A DNA stretch of 64,000 bases from Sphingomonas sp. R-74633 (GCF_013416555.1 NZ_JACCFG010000005.1:372001-436000); one strand, 5' to 3'. Shown: positions 51,397-59,780, counted from the first letter of the stretch. Made by a program: numbers and translations. The notes: a model not told the origin generated them from the letters alone.

Positions 51397-52680
51397 CTAC
51401 GCGGCTTCGGTGGTGAACTGGGCGGCTTCGGTGCTCTCGGCGAGCGCGGTGGTGCTGCTCGAGCCGCCGGCCAAAGTGGTGGCGATCGCATCGAAATAGC
51501 CGGTGCCGACTTCGCGCTGGTGGCGAGTCGCGGTGTAGCCGTTCGCCTCGGCGGCGAACTCGGCCTGCTGCAGCTCCGAATAGGCCGCCATGCCGCGATC
51601 CTTATAGCCCCGGGCCAGCTCGAACATGCCGTAGTTGAGCTGGTGGAAGCCGGCGAGGGTGACGAACTGGAACTTGTAGCCCATCGCGCCGATCTCGCGC
51701 TGGAACTTGGCGATGTCGTCCTTGTCGAGATTCTTCTCCCAGTTGAAGCTGGGTGAGCAATTGTACGCCAGCATCTTGTTGGGGAATTCCTTCTTGATCG
51801 CCTCGGCGAAGCGGCGGGCGTCGTCCATGTTCGGCTTGGAGGTCTCCCACCACAGCAGGTCGGCATGCTCGGCGAACGCCAGGCCACGCTTGATGCAGTG
51901 ATCGACGCCGGTGCCGTCCTTGAGGCGGAAGAAGCCTTCCGGAGTCCGCTCGCCGGTGAGGAACTCGCGGTCGCGCTCGTCGACATCGGAGGTGATCAGC
52001 CTGGCGCTCTCGGCATCGGTGCGGGCGCAGATCACCGTCGGCACGCCGGCGACGTCGGCGGCGAGGCGCGCCGCATCGAGGTTGCGGATATGCGCCTGGG
52101 TGGGGATCAGCACCTTGCCGCCGAGATGGCCGCACTTCTTCTCCGAGGCGAGCTGGTCTTCATAATGCACGCCCGCGGCGCCGGCGGCGATATAGGCCTT
52201 CATGATCTCGAAGCAGTTGAGCGGGCCGCCGAAGCCGGCCTCGGCATCGGCGACGATCGGCATGAACCAGTCGCGCTGGGCGCCGCCTTCCATATGCTCG
52301 ATCTGGTCGGCGCGCTGGAGCGTGGCGTTGATCCGCTTCGCCAGCTCGGGGCCGGCATTGGCGGGGTAGAGCGACTGGTCGGGATACATCTGGCCGGCGG
52401 TGTTGGCGTCGGCCGCAACCTGCCAGCCGGAGAGGTAGATTGCCTTCAGCCCGGCGCGGACCATCTGCATCGCCTGGTTGCCGGAGAGGGCGCCGAGGGC
52501 GTTGATATAATCCTCTTCATGGAGCAGCTCCCACAGCTTGAGCGCGCCGCGGCGGGCCAGCGTATGCTCGATGGGCAGCGAGCCACGCAGGCGCTCGACA
52601 TCCTCGGGGCTGTACGGACGCACGATGCCGTCGAATCGACCGGTGGGAGCGGGGATCAGATCTTCGAAGCGCGTCGGCAT
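51397..52680 (-). CDS. aceA: Isocitrate lyase AceA
   Basis: 427 residues from ATG 52680 (AAGGAACACACA upstream); the longer frame to 52839 is unlikely. First enzyme of the glyoxylate bypass: isocitrate to succinate and glyoxylate. Catalytic KKCGHLGG (181-188, Cys183), metal-binding ADAEAGFGG, NARTD-like CARTDAES, and YNCSPSFNW. Expected to be induced on acetate or fatty acids; the divergent ScfR-type regulator and a palindrome at 52802 fit this. No malate synthase in the window. Confidence 0.96.
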   Translation of the reverse strand: MPTRFEDLIPAPTGRFDGIVRPYSPEDVERLRGSLPIEHTLARRGALKLWELLHEEDYINALGALSGNQAMQMVRAGLKAIYLSGWQVAADANTAGQMYPDQSLYPANAGPELAKRINATLQRADQIEHMEGGAQRDWFMPIVADAEAGFGGPLNCFEIMKAYIAAGAAGVHYEDQLASEKKCGHLGGKVLIPTQAHIRNLDAARLAADVAGVPTVICARTDAESARLITSDVDERDREFLTGERTPEGFFRLKDGTGVDHCIKRGLAFAEHADLLWWETSKPNMDDARRFAEAIKKEFPNKMLAYNCSPSFNWEKNLDKDDIAKFQREIGAMGYKFQFVTLAGFHQLNYGMFELARGYKDRGMAAYSELQQAEFAAEANGYTATRHQREVGTGYFDAIATTLAGGSSSTTALAESTEAAQFTTEAA

Positions 52681-52801
52681 TGTGTGTTCCTTGACTAGAT
52701 TGCTCGGCTTGTATGGATATTCCTTGACTCCTTTGACGATAGAGAAGGGGTAGTTGACCGGGTCATGGTGTGCGGGAGGGGTTTTCCTTGGTTTGAAAGG
52801 G

Positions 52802-52816
52802 TGTAAAGAATTTACA
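52802..52816. promoter_or_regulatory. Palindrome between aceA and its likely regulator
   Basis: TGTAAAGAATTTACA, a perfect 6-base dyad with three-base centre. It lies in the 308-base gap between divergent genes, 121 bases before the aceA ATG. A possible site for the XRE-type regulator encoded on the other side. No other gene is in this gap besides the repeat pair below. Confidence 0.45.
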
Positions 52817-52878
52817 ATGCGACGATTAGAACATAACAAGAACTATTGCGTGTAGGAAAGCGCTGATGTGAGTCCGTT

Positions 52879-52978
52879 CCCCTCCCTGGAAGGGAGGGGC
52901 TAGGGGTGGGTTGCTCTCCCCGGGCTGCGCAGCTTGCGGAGGCCCACCCACCCCCGACCCCTCCCTTCCAGGGAGGGG
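52879..52978. repeat. Empty inverted pair of family 1 palindromes
   Basis: CCCCTCCCT-GGA-AGGGAGGGG (52879-52899) followed by CTAGGGGTGGGTT, then about 45 bases, then inverted CCACCCCCGACCCCTCCC... with hairpin 52958-52978. The family is the same as at 18049 and 18464, but without a gene between the two. The last hairpin ends three bases before, and overlaps, the GGGGAGG that serves as ribosome site of the regulator at 52989. Confidence 0.85.
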
Positions 52979-52988
52979 AGGTTTTAGA

Positions 52989-54377
52989 ATGGAGTGGCAG
53001 GTGGCCGAACAGAAGCTCTTCGCAGGACATGCCGTCCGCCGTCTCCGGCGGCAGTTGCTGCTGACCCAGGCGGCGATGGCCGAGGCGCTGGGGGTGTCCG
53101 CCTCCTATCTCAACCTGGTCGAGCGCAACCAGCGGCCGGTATCGGCGATGCTGATGCTGCGGCTGTCCGAAGTCTATGACTTCGATCCGCGCAAGCTGGC
53201 CGCGGCCGAGCCCGGCGGGGGCATGGAGGCGCTGCGGCGGCGGCTGGCCGATCCGATCTTCGCCGATCTCGAGATCGACCGGCAGCAGATGGAGGAATGG
53301 CTGGCGGGCGCGCCGGGCGGCGCCGAGGCGTTCGCGCGCGCCTATGACCGGATCGGCGCGGCCGGGCCAGTGGCGGGCGAGGGAGTGAGCGATCCGGGGC
53401 GGCAGGTGCGCCGCGAGATCGAGCGCTGGCGCGGGCATTTCGCCGATCTCGACGCGCTTGCCGAGGCGCTGGCCGATGAGCTGCGCCAGGCGGCGGGCGA
53501 TCCCTATGGGGCGATGGCCGAGCGGCTGCGGGTGAAGCACCAGCTTTCGGTGCGCATCCTGCCGGCGGAGGTGATGCCGGGGCTGTTGAAGCGGCTCGAT
53601 TTGCACGCGCGCCAGGTGCAGCTGTCCGAACTGCTCGATGTGCCGGGGCGGACCTTTGCACTGGCCGAACGGCTGTCGCAGGAGGCGCGCGGCGAGATCG
53701 ATGCGCTGGTGCGCGGCGCCGGGCTCGATCGCGGCGGCGAGCGGCTCTACCAGCGCCATCTGGTGGGTTATTTCGCCGCGGCCTTGGTGATGCCCTATGG
53801 CCGCTTCCTGCGCGCGTGCGAGCAGACCGGATACGACATGGAAGTGCTGCAGCGGCGCTTCGGGGCGAGCTTCGAGCAGGTGGCGCACCGGCTGACCACC
53901 TTGCAGCGCGTGGGCGCGCGCGGGCTGCCGTTCTTCCTGATCCGCACCGACCGGGCGGGGCAGGTGTCGAAGCGCTTTGCCGGGGCGAGCGGGTCGGCGC
54001 TCGTGGAGGGCCCCGGCCTGTGTCCGCTATGGAATCTGACCGAGGCGTTCGGCCGCGCGGACGAGACTTTGGTCCAGCTGATCGAGACCGAGGACGCGGC
54101 GCGCTGGTTCACGCTCTCCCGCGCCCGCACGCCGCATGGCGCGCAGGGGGTGAAGGCGCGGTTCGCGCTGGGGATCGGGCTGGCGGCCGGCGAGGCGCGG
54201 GCGCTGAGCGCGGCGCGCGGGGTCGATCTTGCGGGCGAGGCGGTGCCGGTGGGGCTGGGCTGCCGGGCCTGCACGCGGCCCGATTGCCCGCAACGGAGCG
54301 CGCCGCCGGCGGGGCGGGCGGCGCTGGCGAGCGAGCGCGAGAGCGGGGTTACGCCGTTCGGGTTTGCGGGGGATTAG
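52989..54377 (+). CDS. Short-chain fatty-acyl regulator (ScfR/RamB-type XRE regulator)
   Basis: 462 residues from ATG 52989. N-terminal XRE helix-turn-helix (GHAVRRLRRQLLLTQAAMAEALGVSASYLNLVERNQRPVS), a long linker, an ImmA/IrrE-like middle (about 165-290), and a C-terminal DUF2083 with cysteines CRACTRPDC. The family includes RamB and ScfR, which bind acyl-CoA or propionyl-CoA and control glyoxylate-cycle and related genes. Divergent from aceA. The ribosome site GGGGAGG comes from the repeat directly upstream. Confidence 0.9.
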   Translation: MEWQVAEQKLFAGHAVRRLRRQLLLTQAAMAEALGVSASYLNLVERNQRPVSAMLMLRLSEVYDFDPRKLAAAEPGGGMEALRRRLADPIFADLEIDRQQMEEWLAGAPGGAEAFARAYDRIGAAGPVAGEGVSDPGRQVRREIERWRGHFADLDALAEALADELRQAAGDPYGAMAERLRVKHQLSVRILPAEVMPGLLKRLDLHARQVQLSELLDVPGRTFALAERLSQEARGEIDALVRGAGLDRGGERLYQRHLVGYFAAALVMPYGRFLRACEQTGYDMEVLQRRFGASFEQVAHRLTTLQRVGARGLPFFLIRTDRAGQVSKRFAGASGSALVEGPGLCPLWNLTEAFGRADETLVQLIETEDAARWFTLSRARTPHGAQGVKARFALGIGLAAGEARALSAARGVDLAGEAVPVGLGCRACTRPDCPQRSAPPAGRAALASERESGVTPFGFAGD

Positions 54378-54397
54378 GGGAGGGCGGCGATCCGCGG

Positions 54398-54676
54398 TTA
54401 GCCGCCGTTCGATCTCGCCGCCTGCTCGCGGTGATGCCGGGCGGCCAAGCGCAGGATCGCGCTGCCGAGCAGGACGAGAAGCAAGCCAACCCCTCCGAAG
54501 ACGAGCAGCAGGACGGCTATGCCCAATTCGGACGAGGGCTGGCCGGTATTTCGATCATGGATGGGGAGCCCCAGTCCGAAATGCCCCACGGCCATTGCCA
54601 GCGAAACCGCCACGAACACCGCCCCGATCAGGATGGCGCCCTGCGGTATGCGGCGAGCGGGGTATGAGCGGCGCAT
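54398..54676 (-). CDS. Small two-helix membrane protein
   Basis: 92 residues from ATG 54676 (an ATG at 54703 is possible). Two hydrophobic segments (AILIGAVFVAVSLAMAVGHFGLG and LGIAVLLLVFGGVGLLLVLLGSAI) separated by a short polar loop, basic tail. Convergent with the regulator gene. No family recognised. Confidence 0.6.
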   Translation of the reverse strand: MRRSYPARRIPQGAILIGAVFVAVSLAMAVGHFGLGLPIHDRNTGQPSSELGIAVLLLVFGGVGLLLVLLGSAILRLAARHHREQAARSNGG

Positions 54677-54754
54677 GCGGCGAGTTTGCTCCGCTATCCA
54701 CATGGCCGCAAGGGGGGGCGTTTCGTGCCACGAAGCGCCCCGATCCCAGTAGCG

Positions 54755-54832
54755 GTTCCCCGGCGAAGGCCGGGGCCCAGGATCGCGAGCGATACGGCAG
54801 AGAAACCCTGGGCCCCGGCTTTCGCCGGGGAT
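54755..54832. repeat. Inverted pair of palindromes, family 4, copy A
   Basis: GTTCCCCGGCGAAGGCCGGGG (54755-54775) and CCCCGGCTTTCGCCGGGG (54813-54830), flanked by CCCAGG/CCTGGG. Each is a hairpin of about 7 bp; together they can form a long stem. The same arrangement recurs at 56241-56319. Confidence 0.8.
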
Positions 54833-54863
54833 CAGTGCAGTGTTGCATCGCAGGAGGGCGGTT

Positions 54864-55352
54864 TTACCCCGCCATCTCCCCCAGCAGCGCCTCCAGCTGC
54901 GCCAGCTGCTCGGGCATGCCTTCGGCGCCGCCAATGCCTTCGTCGAGCGCTTCCTTGGTGGGGTAGACTTCGCGGAAGGTCAGCAGCGTCTTGCCGTCCT
55001 GTTCCTCGAGCGTGACCGAGGAGATCGCGCCGCCGTCGCCGCTTTCCTCGTTGGTCCAGACGATGCGTTCGTTGGGGATGACTTCGGTATAGCTGCCGAA
55101 GAACGCCCAGACCTGGCCGCCTTCGGGGGTGAACTCGATACGGTAGCCGCCGCCGACGCGGACATCGAACTCGCGGACGTGCATCGGCACGCCCATCGAC
55201 TTGGGCGCCCACCAGCGCTGGAATAGCTCGGGCGTGGTCCAGGCCTTGTAGACGAGGCGCGGCGGGGCGTCGAAGATGCGCGTCACGGTCACTTCGGTGT
55301 CGGAGGTGCGCACCACCTGGGTGGCGCTGAAATCACTGGCGGTCAGGCCCAT
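54864..55352 (-). CDS. SRPBCC/AHSA1-domain protein
   Basis: 162 residues, one SRPBCC ligand-binding fold: DTEVTVTRIFDAPPRLVYKAWTTPELFQRWWAPK is the usual entry, with FDVRVGGGYRIEFTPEGG and SSVTLEEQDGKTLLTFREVYPTKEALDEG. Binds hydrophobic ligands in a deep pocket; in this group the role is unclear. Overlaps the end of the ArsR-type gene by 20 bases, the classic two-gene arrangement. Confidence 0.9.
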   Translation of the reverse strand: MGLTASDFSATQVVRTSDTEVTVTRIFDAPPRLVYKAWTTPELFQRWWAPKSMGVPMHVREFDVRVGGGYRIEFTPEGGQVWAFFGSYTEVIPNERIVWTNEESGDGGAISSVTLEEQDGKTLLTFREVYPTKEALDEGIGGAEGMPEQLAQLEALLGEMAG

Positions 55353-55698
55353 CCATTTTCTCCTTGGCTTTGAGTTCGGCGATCACATCATCCAGCGCGT
55401 CGAAGCGGGCGTGCCAGCGCGCGTGGTAATTCTCGATCCAGTCGGCCTCTGCGGTCAGCCCCTGCGCGCCGAGCCGACAGGTGCGGACGCGGCCGACCTT
55501 CTCGGTGATGACCAGCCCGGCGCGCTCGAGGATGCCGACATGCTTCTTCATGCCGGTGAGCGTCATGTGGAAGCGCTCGGCAAGGTCGGTGATCGACGCC
55601 TCGGCCCGGCCGAGCTGCTCGAGCACGCCGCGCCGCGTCGCGTCCGAAAGCGCGGCGAAGGAGGCGTCGAGGCGAGTGGCTTCGGCATAGTGAACCAT
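55333..55698 (-). CDS. ArsR-family transcriptional regulator
   Basis: 121 residues. Winged helix ALSDATRRGVLEQLGRAEASITDLAERFHMTLTGMKKHVGILERAGLV. Metal-binding cysteines of metal sensors are absent; this is the SRPBCC-linked branch. The start codon lies inside a perfect 16-base palindrome, and no ribosome site precedes it, so the mRNA may be leaderless. Co-transcribed with the overlapping SRPBCC gene. Confidence 0.9.
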   Translation of the reverse strand: MVHYAEATRLDASFAALSDATRRGVLEQLGRAEASITDLAERFHMTLTGMKKHVGILERAGLVITEKVGRVRTCRLGAQGLTAEADWIENYHARWHARFDALDDVIAELKAKEKMDGPDRQ

Positions 55699-55735
55699 AT
55701 GGTTCAGTATTAGCGCGTGCGGGGCTGGCGCGCAA
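55691..55735 (-). promoter_or_regulatory. Promoter and start-codon palindrome of the ArsR/SRPBCC operon
   Basis: TGAACCATATGGTTCA (55691-55706) is a perfect palindrome; its central ATG (minus strand, 55698) is the start codon of the ArsR gene. Upstream on that strand, TTGCGC (-35, 55735-55730), 18 bases and AATACT (-10, 55711-55706) would place the start of transcription at or next to the ATG. Fits autorepression of a leaderless transcript. Confidence 0.55.
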
Positions 55736-55796
55736 GGGGGCAGCGGAACCGATGCGTTCCGGCACGGGTTGCCGCAGGCAAAAGAGGAGTGCTCCC

Positions 55797-56231
55797 ATGG
55801 AAACCATGCAGCTGCATCGCGGACGGCTGATCGACCATATCCAGCTCGTCGTGCAGGATCTCGCCGCCAGTCGGCGCTTCTACGGCACGGTGTTCGACGT
55901 GATCGGGGTGCCGATCGCGGGTGAGGGCGAGGATTATTTCTGGGCCGACGAGCTGTTCATCTCGACCGCGGAGAGCAAGGCGGCGGCGGGCAAGCTGACG
56001 GGCAGGCACCATATCGCCTTCCAGGCGAAGGACCGCGAGACGGTGGAGCGCTTCCACAAGCAGGGGCTCGAAGCCGGCGGCAGCGACAATGGCGCGCCGG
56101 GCGAGCGGCCCTATCATCCCGGCTACTACGGCGCGTTCCTGATCGACCCCGACGGGAATAACATCGAGGCGGTGTTCCACGGAGTCGCCGAGAAGTCGGC
56201 GGACAGCGTGGTGGTGACGTTCGAGATGTAA
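55797..56231 (+). CDS. VOC-family (glyoxalase/bleomycin-resistance fold) protein
   Basis: 144 residues from ATG 55797, GAGGAG nine bases upstream. VOC fold: IDHIQLVVQDLAASRRFYGTVFDVIGV, metal ligand positions HHIAFQAKDRETVERF and GYYGAFLIDPDGNNIEAVFH (Glu ligand). Members carry out varied metal-assisted reactions; this copy could be a dioxygenase-like or glyoxalase-like enzyme. Convergent with the phosphate transporter, with a repeat pair between. Confidence 0.87.
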   Translation: METMQLHRGRLIDHIQLVVQDLAASRRFYGTVFDVIGVPIAGEGEDYFWADELFISTAESKAAAGKLTGRHHIAFQAKDRETVERFHKQGLEAGGSDNGAPGERPYHPGYYGAFLIDPDGNNIEAVFHGVAEKSADSVVVTFEM

Positions 56232-56240
56232 GGGGAGCTC

Positions 56241-56319
56241 GTTCCCCGGCGAAAGCCGGGGCCCAGGGTTTCTCTGCCGTCCCGCTTGTGACCCTGGGCC
56301 CCGGCTTTCGCCGGGGAAC
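56241..56319. repeat. Inverted pair of palindromes, family 4, copy B
   Basis: GTTCCCCGGCGAAAGCCGGGG (56241-56261) and its inverted copy ending CGCCGGGGAAC (56309-56319), with matching CCCAGGGT/ACCCTGGG arms. The two arms are complementary over about 28 bases. Sits exactly between two convergent genes, where it could also stop transcription from both sides. Confidence 0.85.
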
Positions 56320-56324
56320 AAGTA

Positions 56325-57338
56325 TCAGAACAGCGTCGTCAGATAGTAGAAGATCGCGCCCACCGCCGCCGAGGCGGGGATGGTGATGATCCAGGCGACG
56401 ACGACATTGCTCGCCACGCCCCAGCGCACTGCCGAGGCGCGGCGCGCGGTGCCGGCGCCGATCACTGCGCCGGTGATCGTGTGCGTGGTCGAGACCGGGA
56501 TGCCGAGCAAGGACGCGCCGAACAGCACGATCGAGCCCGCCAACGAGGCACTGAACCCCTGGTGCTGCGAGAGCTTGGTGATGCGGCTGCCCATCGTCTC
56601 GATGATCTTCCAGCCGCCGCTCAGCGTGCCGAGCGCGATCGCGATATAGCAGGCGATCGCCACCCAGTGCGGCACATGGAAGTCGCCGTGCAGATAGCCG
56701 GTCGAATAGAGCAGCACCGTGATGATCCCCATCGTCTTCTGCGCGTCGTTGAGGCCGTGGCTGAGCGAATAGGCGCCCGAGGAGATCAGGTGCAGCGTGC
56801 GGAAGCTGCGCTCGGCGGTGCGCGAGCTGGCGCGCATGAACAGCCAGGAGGTGAGCAGCATGATCAGCATCGCCAGGATCATGCCGATCGTCGGCGAGAG
56901 GACGATGGCGATCAGCGTCTTGTTGAGCCCGGTCCATTTGATCCCGGTGAGCCCGGCATGCGCGACGCCCGAGCCGATCATCCCGCCGACCAGCGCATGG
57001 CTCGACGAGGAGGGGATGCCCTTGAGCCAGGTGACGACGTTCCAGAACATCGCCCCGATCAGCGCGCCGAAGACGACGCCGGGGGTGATGAGGTTCTTGT
57101 CGATCAGCCCCTGGCCGATCGTGTCCGCCACCTTGTGCAGCGCCGGGAAGGCGATGGTGAGGAAATAGGCGGCGAAGTTGAACGCTGCGGCAAAGGCCAC
57201 CGCATGGACCGGCTTGAGCAGCCGCGTGGCGACGACGGTGGCGATCGAATTGGCCGCGTCGTGCAGCCCGTTCAGAAAGTCGAACGCCAGCGCGACCAGG
57301 ATCAGGCCGACGAGCAGGGGAAAGGCGAGTTCGTGCAT
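56325..57338 (-). CDS. pit: Low-affinity inorganic phosphate transporter (PiT family)
   Basis: 337 residues, about ten membrane segments. The two PiT signatures are present: NGLHDAANSIATVVATRLL near the N-terminus (about 25-43) and GLNDAQKTMGIITVL in the second half. Proton-coupled metal-phosphate uptake. Thirteen bases after the NUDIX-DUF47 gene; DUF47 (Pit accessory) proteins are the standard partner of Pit. Confidence 0.94.
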   Translation of the reverse strand: MHELAFPLLVGLILVALAFDFLNGLHDAANSIATVVATRLLKPVHAVAFAAAFNFAAYFLTIAFPALHKVADTIGQGLIDKNLITPGVVFGALIGAMFWNVVTWLKGIPSSSSHALVGGMIGSGVAHAGLTGIKWTGLNKTLIAIVLSPTIGMILAMLIMLLTSWLFMRASSRTAERSFRTLHLISSGAYSLSHGLNDAQKTMGIITVLLYSTGYLHGDFHVPHWVAIACYIAIALGTLSGGWKIIETMGSRITKLSQHQGFSASLAGSIVLFGASLLGIPVSTTHTITGAVIGAGTARRASAVRWGVASNVVVAWIITIPASAAVGAIFYYLTTLF

Positions 57339-57351
57339 CTGTCCGGGCCGT

Positions 57352-58452
57352 TCAGGCGTGGTCGATCACGATGCCGTCGATCTCGTTGGCGACATCCTCG
57401 AACGCGTCGACGATCCGCTCGAGATGCTTGAACAGCTCGCGGTGGACGGCGAACTTGAGCGGGTCGGTGGGGCCGATGCTCTTATAGGCTTTCTTGAGGC
57501 CCTCGGCATGGATCTGATCGGCATGGCTTTCCATGCGGACGATGCGCTCGGTCAGTTCGTGGAGGCGCGGGCCGTTGCGGCCGACATCGCGCAGCAGGGG
57601 CATCGCCTCGGCGGTGAGGCGGGCGGCGTCGACGATGATCGCCGCCATGTCCTTCATCTCCTGCTCGAAGCTGGTGACTTCATAGAGGTCGATCGCCTGG
57701 ACGGCGGCCTGCATCTCGTCGATCGCGTCGTCCATCGCGCCGATCAGCGAGGTGATCGCGCCGCGGTCGAACGGAGTGAGGAAGGTCTCGCGCACGGTGC
57801 GCAGCACTTCGCGGATGATCTCGTCGGCGTCATGCTCGCGCTCGATTACTTCGCGGATATGGTCGGGGCTGCCGTCCTGGAGCAGGCGGGCGAGCGCATC
57901 GGCGCCGGCGACGACGGTGCGCGCATGCGCCTCGAACATCTCGAAGAAATTGCCGGTGCGGGGCAGCAGGCGCTGGAACCAGGCGAACATCGTATGGACC
58001 TTTGATTTGCGGGCGACGGCAGTAAGCAGCCCGTTGCGTTGGGTTGCCGCGCGGAATTCGGCGGGGCCGAACGAGCGGATGAGATCGGCGAGATCGGCTT
58101 CGTCGACCGCTTCGGCGGCCTCGGCCAGGCTGAACCAGCGGCGTTCGCGCTGGCCCTGTTCCTTCCAGGCGGCGAGCTCCTGGTTCACCGCGAGCGGGAA
58201 CACGTCGACGTCGATCATCAGCGCGGAACCGTTGCGGCGCTTCTTGCGGTAGCGGAACGAGCCGAGCGGGATCGGGCAGACCAGCCCGCGCACGCCGGCT
58301 TCTTCCTCGGCCTCGATCGCGGCGGCGGTGTGCTGCGACATGCCGGGTTCGGGATTGCCCTTGGGGATCACCCAGCGGCCACTCTCCCGCGACGTCACCA
58401 GCAACACGCGCACCGGCGCATCGATCGCACTGCCTTCCGTACGGTAGGGCAA
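57352..58452 (-). CDS. NUDIX hydrolase fused in frame to a DUF47 Pit-accessory protein
   Basis: 366 residues from a TTG (weak ribosome site; the family-like IRQIAALPYR runs slightly upstream without ATG). Residues 1-150 are NUDIX: VLLVTSRESGRWVIPKGNPEPG and a diverged Nudix box whose IEAEEEAG keeps the EE pair but has Ile for Arg. Residues 155-366 are a complete DUF47/PhoU-like domain (FAWFQRLLPRTGNFFEMF ... EREHDADEII, HRELFKHLERIVDAFEDVANEIDGIVI). No stop separates them. The NUDIX part resembles diphosphoinositol-polyphosphate phosphohydrolases, which would fit a phosphate-signalling role beside Pit. Confidence 0.8.
   Translation of the reverse strand: MPYRTEGSAIDAPVRVLLVTSRESGRWVIPKGNPEPGMSQHTAAAIEAEEEAGVRGLVCPIPLGSFRYRKKRRNGSALMIDVDVFPLAVNQELAAWKEQGQRERRWFSLAEAAEAVDEADLADLIRSFGPAEFRAATQRNGLLTAVARKSKVHTMFAWFQRLLPRTGNFFEMFEAHARTVVAGADALARLLQDGSPDHIREVIEREHDADEIIREVLRTVRETFLTPFDRGAITSLIGAMDDAIDEMQAAVQAIDLYEVTSFEQEMKDMAAIIVDAARLTAEAMPLLRDVGRNGPRLHELTERIVRMESHADQIHAEGLKKAYKSIGPTDPLKFAVHRELFKHLERIVDAFEDVANEIDGIVIDHA
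57990..58005 (-). promoter_or_regulatory. Possible internal start for a separate DUF47 protein
   Basis: ATG at 57990 (MFAWFQRLL) is preceded by AAAGG eight bases upstream on the minus strand. Translation from here would give 212 residues, the usual length of stand-alone DUF47 proteins. The fusion gene may therefore make two products. Confidence 0.45.
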
Positions 58453-58547
58453 GGCGGCGATCTGACGAATGGTACGGGACTCCGAAGCTGCGGGAAGGGC
58501 GGCGGCGGGCTTGTTACAAATTCATGGCAAGCGCAAGCCTTGGGCGG

Positions 58548-59780
58548 TCAGTCGGGCACCGCACAGCTTTCGGCCGGCAGTTCGATCAGGTTGATCGACA
58601 CCTTGTCGTTGTCGAGCGACTTGAACTGCACGGCCGGCAGGATCACCCAGCCATAGGCCGGACGGCCATCGATCGTCGGAACCGGGAGCGGCGGCAGGCG
58701 CGCCGGGTCGAAGAGGCGCCTGGCATTGCCCTTGCCGCTGCTGACCAGCGAGAAGCGCGCACCGGCAGAGGTGCAGAGCTGGACATAGAGCAAGCGGCCC
58801 TGCGGATCGACCAGCGCGCGCAGCGGGATGGGCGGCGTGCTGCCCGGCGAGCGGAGTGTGTCACGGCGCAGCAGCGCAAGCAGCGTCTTGACCGCGGGGC
58901 GCTCTGTGGCCGTGGGAAGCGTGCCGCCGTTCAGCGCGTTCACTGCCTTGAACATCCGCGCGATCAGCTTGTCATTGCCGGTCATGCGGATGGCTTCGAC
59001 CCAGATCGGAATGTCGGCAGGCTTGTCCGCCTCAGGGATGCTGCCCGCCGCCTCCAGCTCGAACAGGCGGTTCAGCGCGCGGAAATCGGGGATAAGCAGG
59101 AGCTTGCGGGCACGCGCCGGATCGCTCGGCAGCGCTTCCTCGGCGAGGATGATGTGCGCCGCGCCCGAATAGGGTCGAAGCGCCTGTTCTTCGAGATAGG
59201 GGCGCATGCCGGCGCGCTCGATATTGGCGAGCAGGTCCTTGTCCTTGCCGTCGGACCAGCTGTCATGCCCGAGCAGCTGCCAGTGGATGCGGCCGCGCAA
59301 ATAGTAATGCTGCGCCCGGACCGGATCGGGCGCTCCCACCGCACCGATCGCATAAGCGAGGCCAAGCACGTCGAACGCATTGCCCCAGCCGCGCAGATCG
59401 CCTGGATGCTCGCCGACCAGATATTCGAGGAGGGCGATGGCCTCTTTGGGCCGGGCGGGGCATTTGATGCCCGGGCCGCCATCGACGAACCAGGTCGGCG
59501 CGCCCAGGGCGGGGAACAGCATCGCCTTGCCGATCTCATAGAGCTCATAGCCTCCGTCCTCGTCGAGCGCGAGGGAGGGGCGGTTGAGCAGGGCGAGCCG
59601 GGGCGCGAGTTCCGCCGGCCCGATCATCTTCCAGTCGTGCGCGGCGGACTGCCAGCCGCCGGTACAACTGGGCAGCGTCTTGGCGATCACGTCGATCGTC
59701 GCGGCGGGGAGCGGTGGCGAGGCATGGGCTGCGGGCGCGAACAGGAGCGCGGCGAGAGCGAGCAGCTTCTTGATGGTCAT
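58548..59780 (-). CDS. Hypothetical secreted protein
   Basis: 410 residues, signal peptide MTIKKLLALAALLFAPAAHA. Helical middle part with SEL1/TPR-like spacing (EAIALLEYLVGEHPGDLRGWGNAFDVLGLAYAIG, AQHYYLRGRIHWQLLGHD), and a C-terminal beta-rich part (YVQLCTSAGARFSLVSSG). Cysteines: C39, one at CPARP, two near the end. No family named. GAGGGGG upstream of the ATG. Probably periplasmic. Confidence 0.72.
   Translation of the reverse strand: MTIKKLLALAALLFAPAAHASPPLPAATIDVIAKTLPSCTGGWQSAAHDWKMIGPAELAPRLALLNRPSLALDEDGGYELYEIGKAMLFPALGAPTWFVDGGPGIKCPARPKEAIALLEYLVGEHPGDLRGWGNAFDVLGLAYAIGAVGAPDPVRAQHYYLRGRIHWQLLGHDSWSDGKDKDLLANIERAGMRPYLEEQALRPYSGAAHIILAEEALPSDPARARKLLLIPDFRALNRLFELEAAGSIPEADKPADIPIWVEAIRMTGNDKLIARMFKAVNALNGGTLPTATERPAVKTLLALLRRDTLRSPGSTPPIPLRALVDPQGRLLYVQLCTSAGARFSLVSSGKGNARRLFDPARLPPLPVPTIDGRPAYGWVILPAVQFKSLDNDKVSINLIELPAESCAVPD

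Noticed and set aside
48432..51986. Single 1184-codon frame covering the acyl-CoA dehydrogenase and more
   Set aside because: Only the part from 49577 onward has ACAD motifs; the rest is antisense to the transporter.
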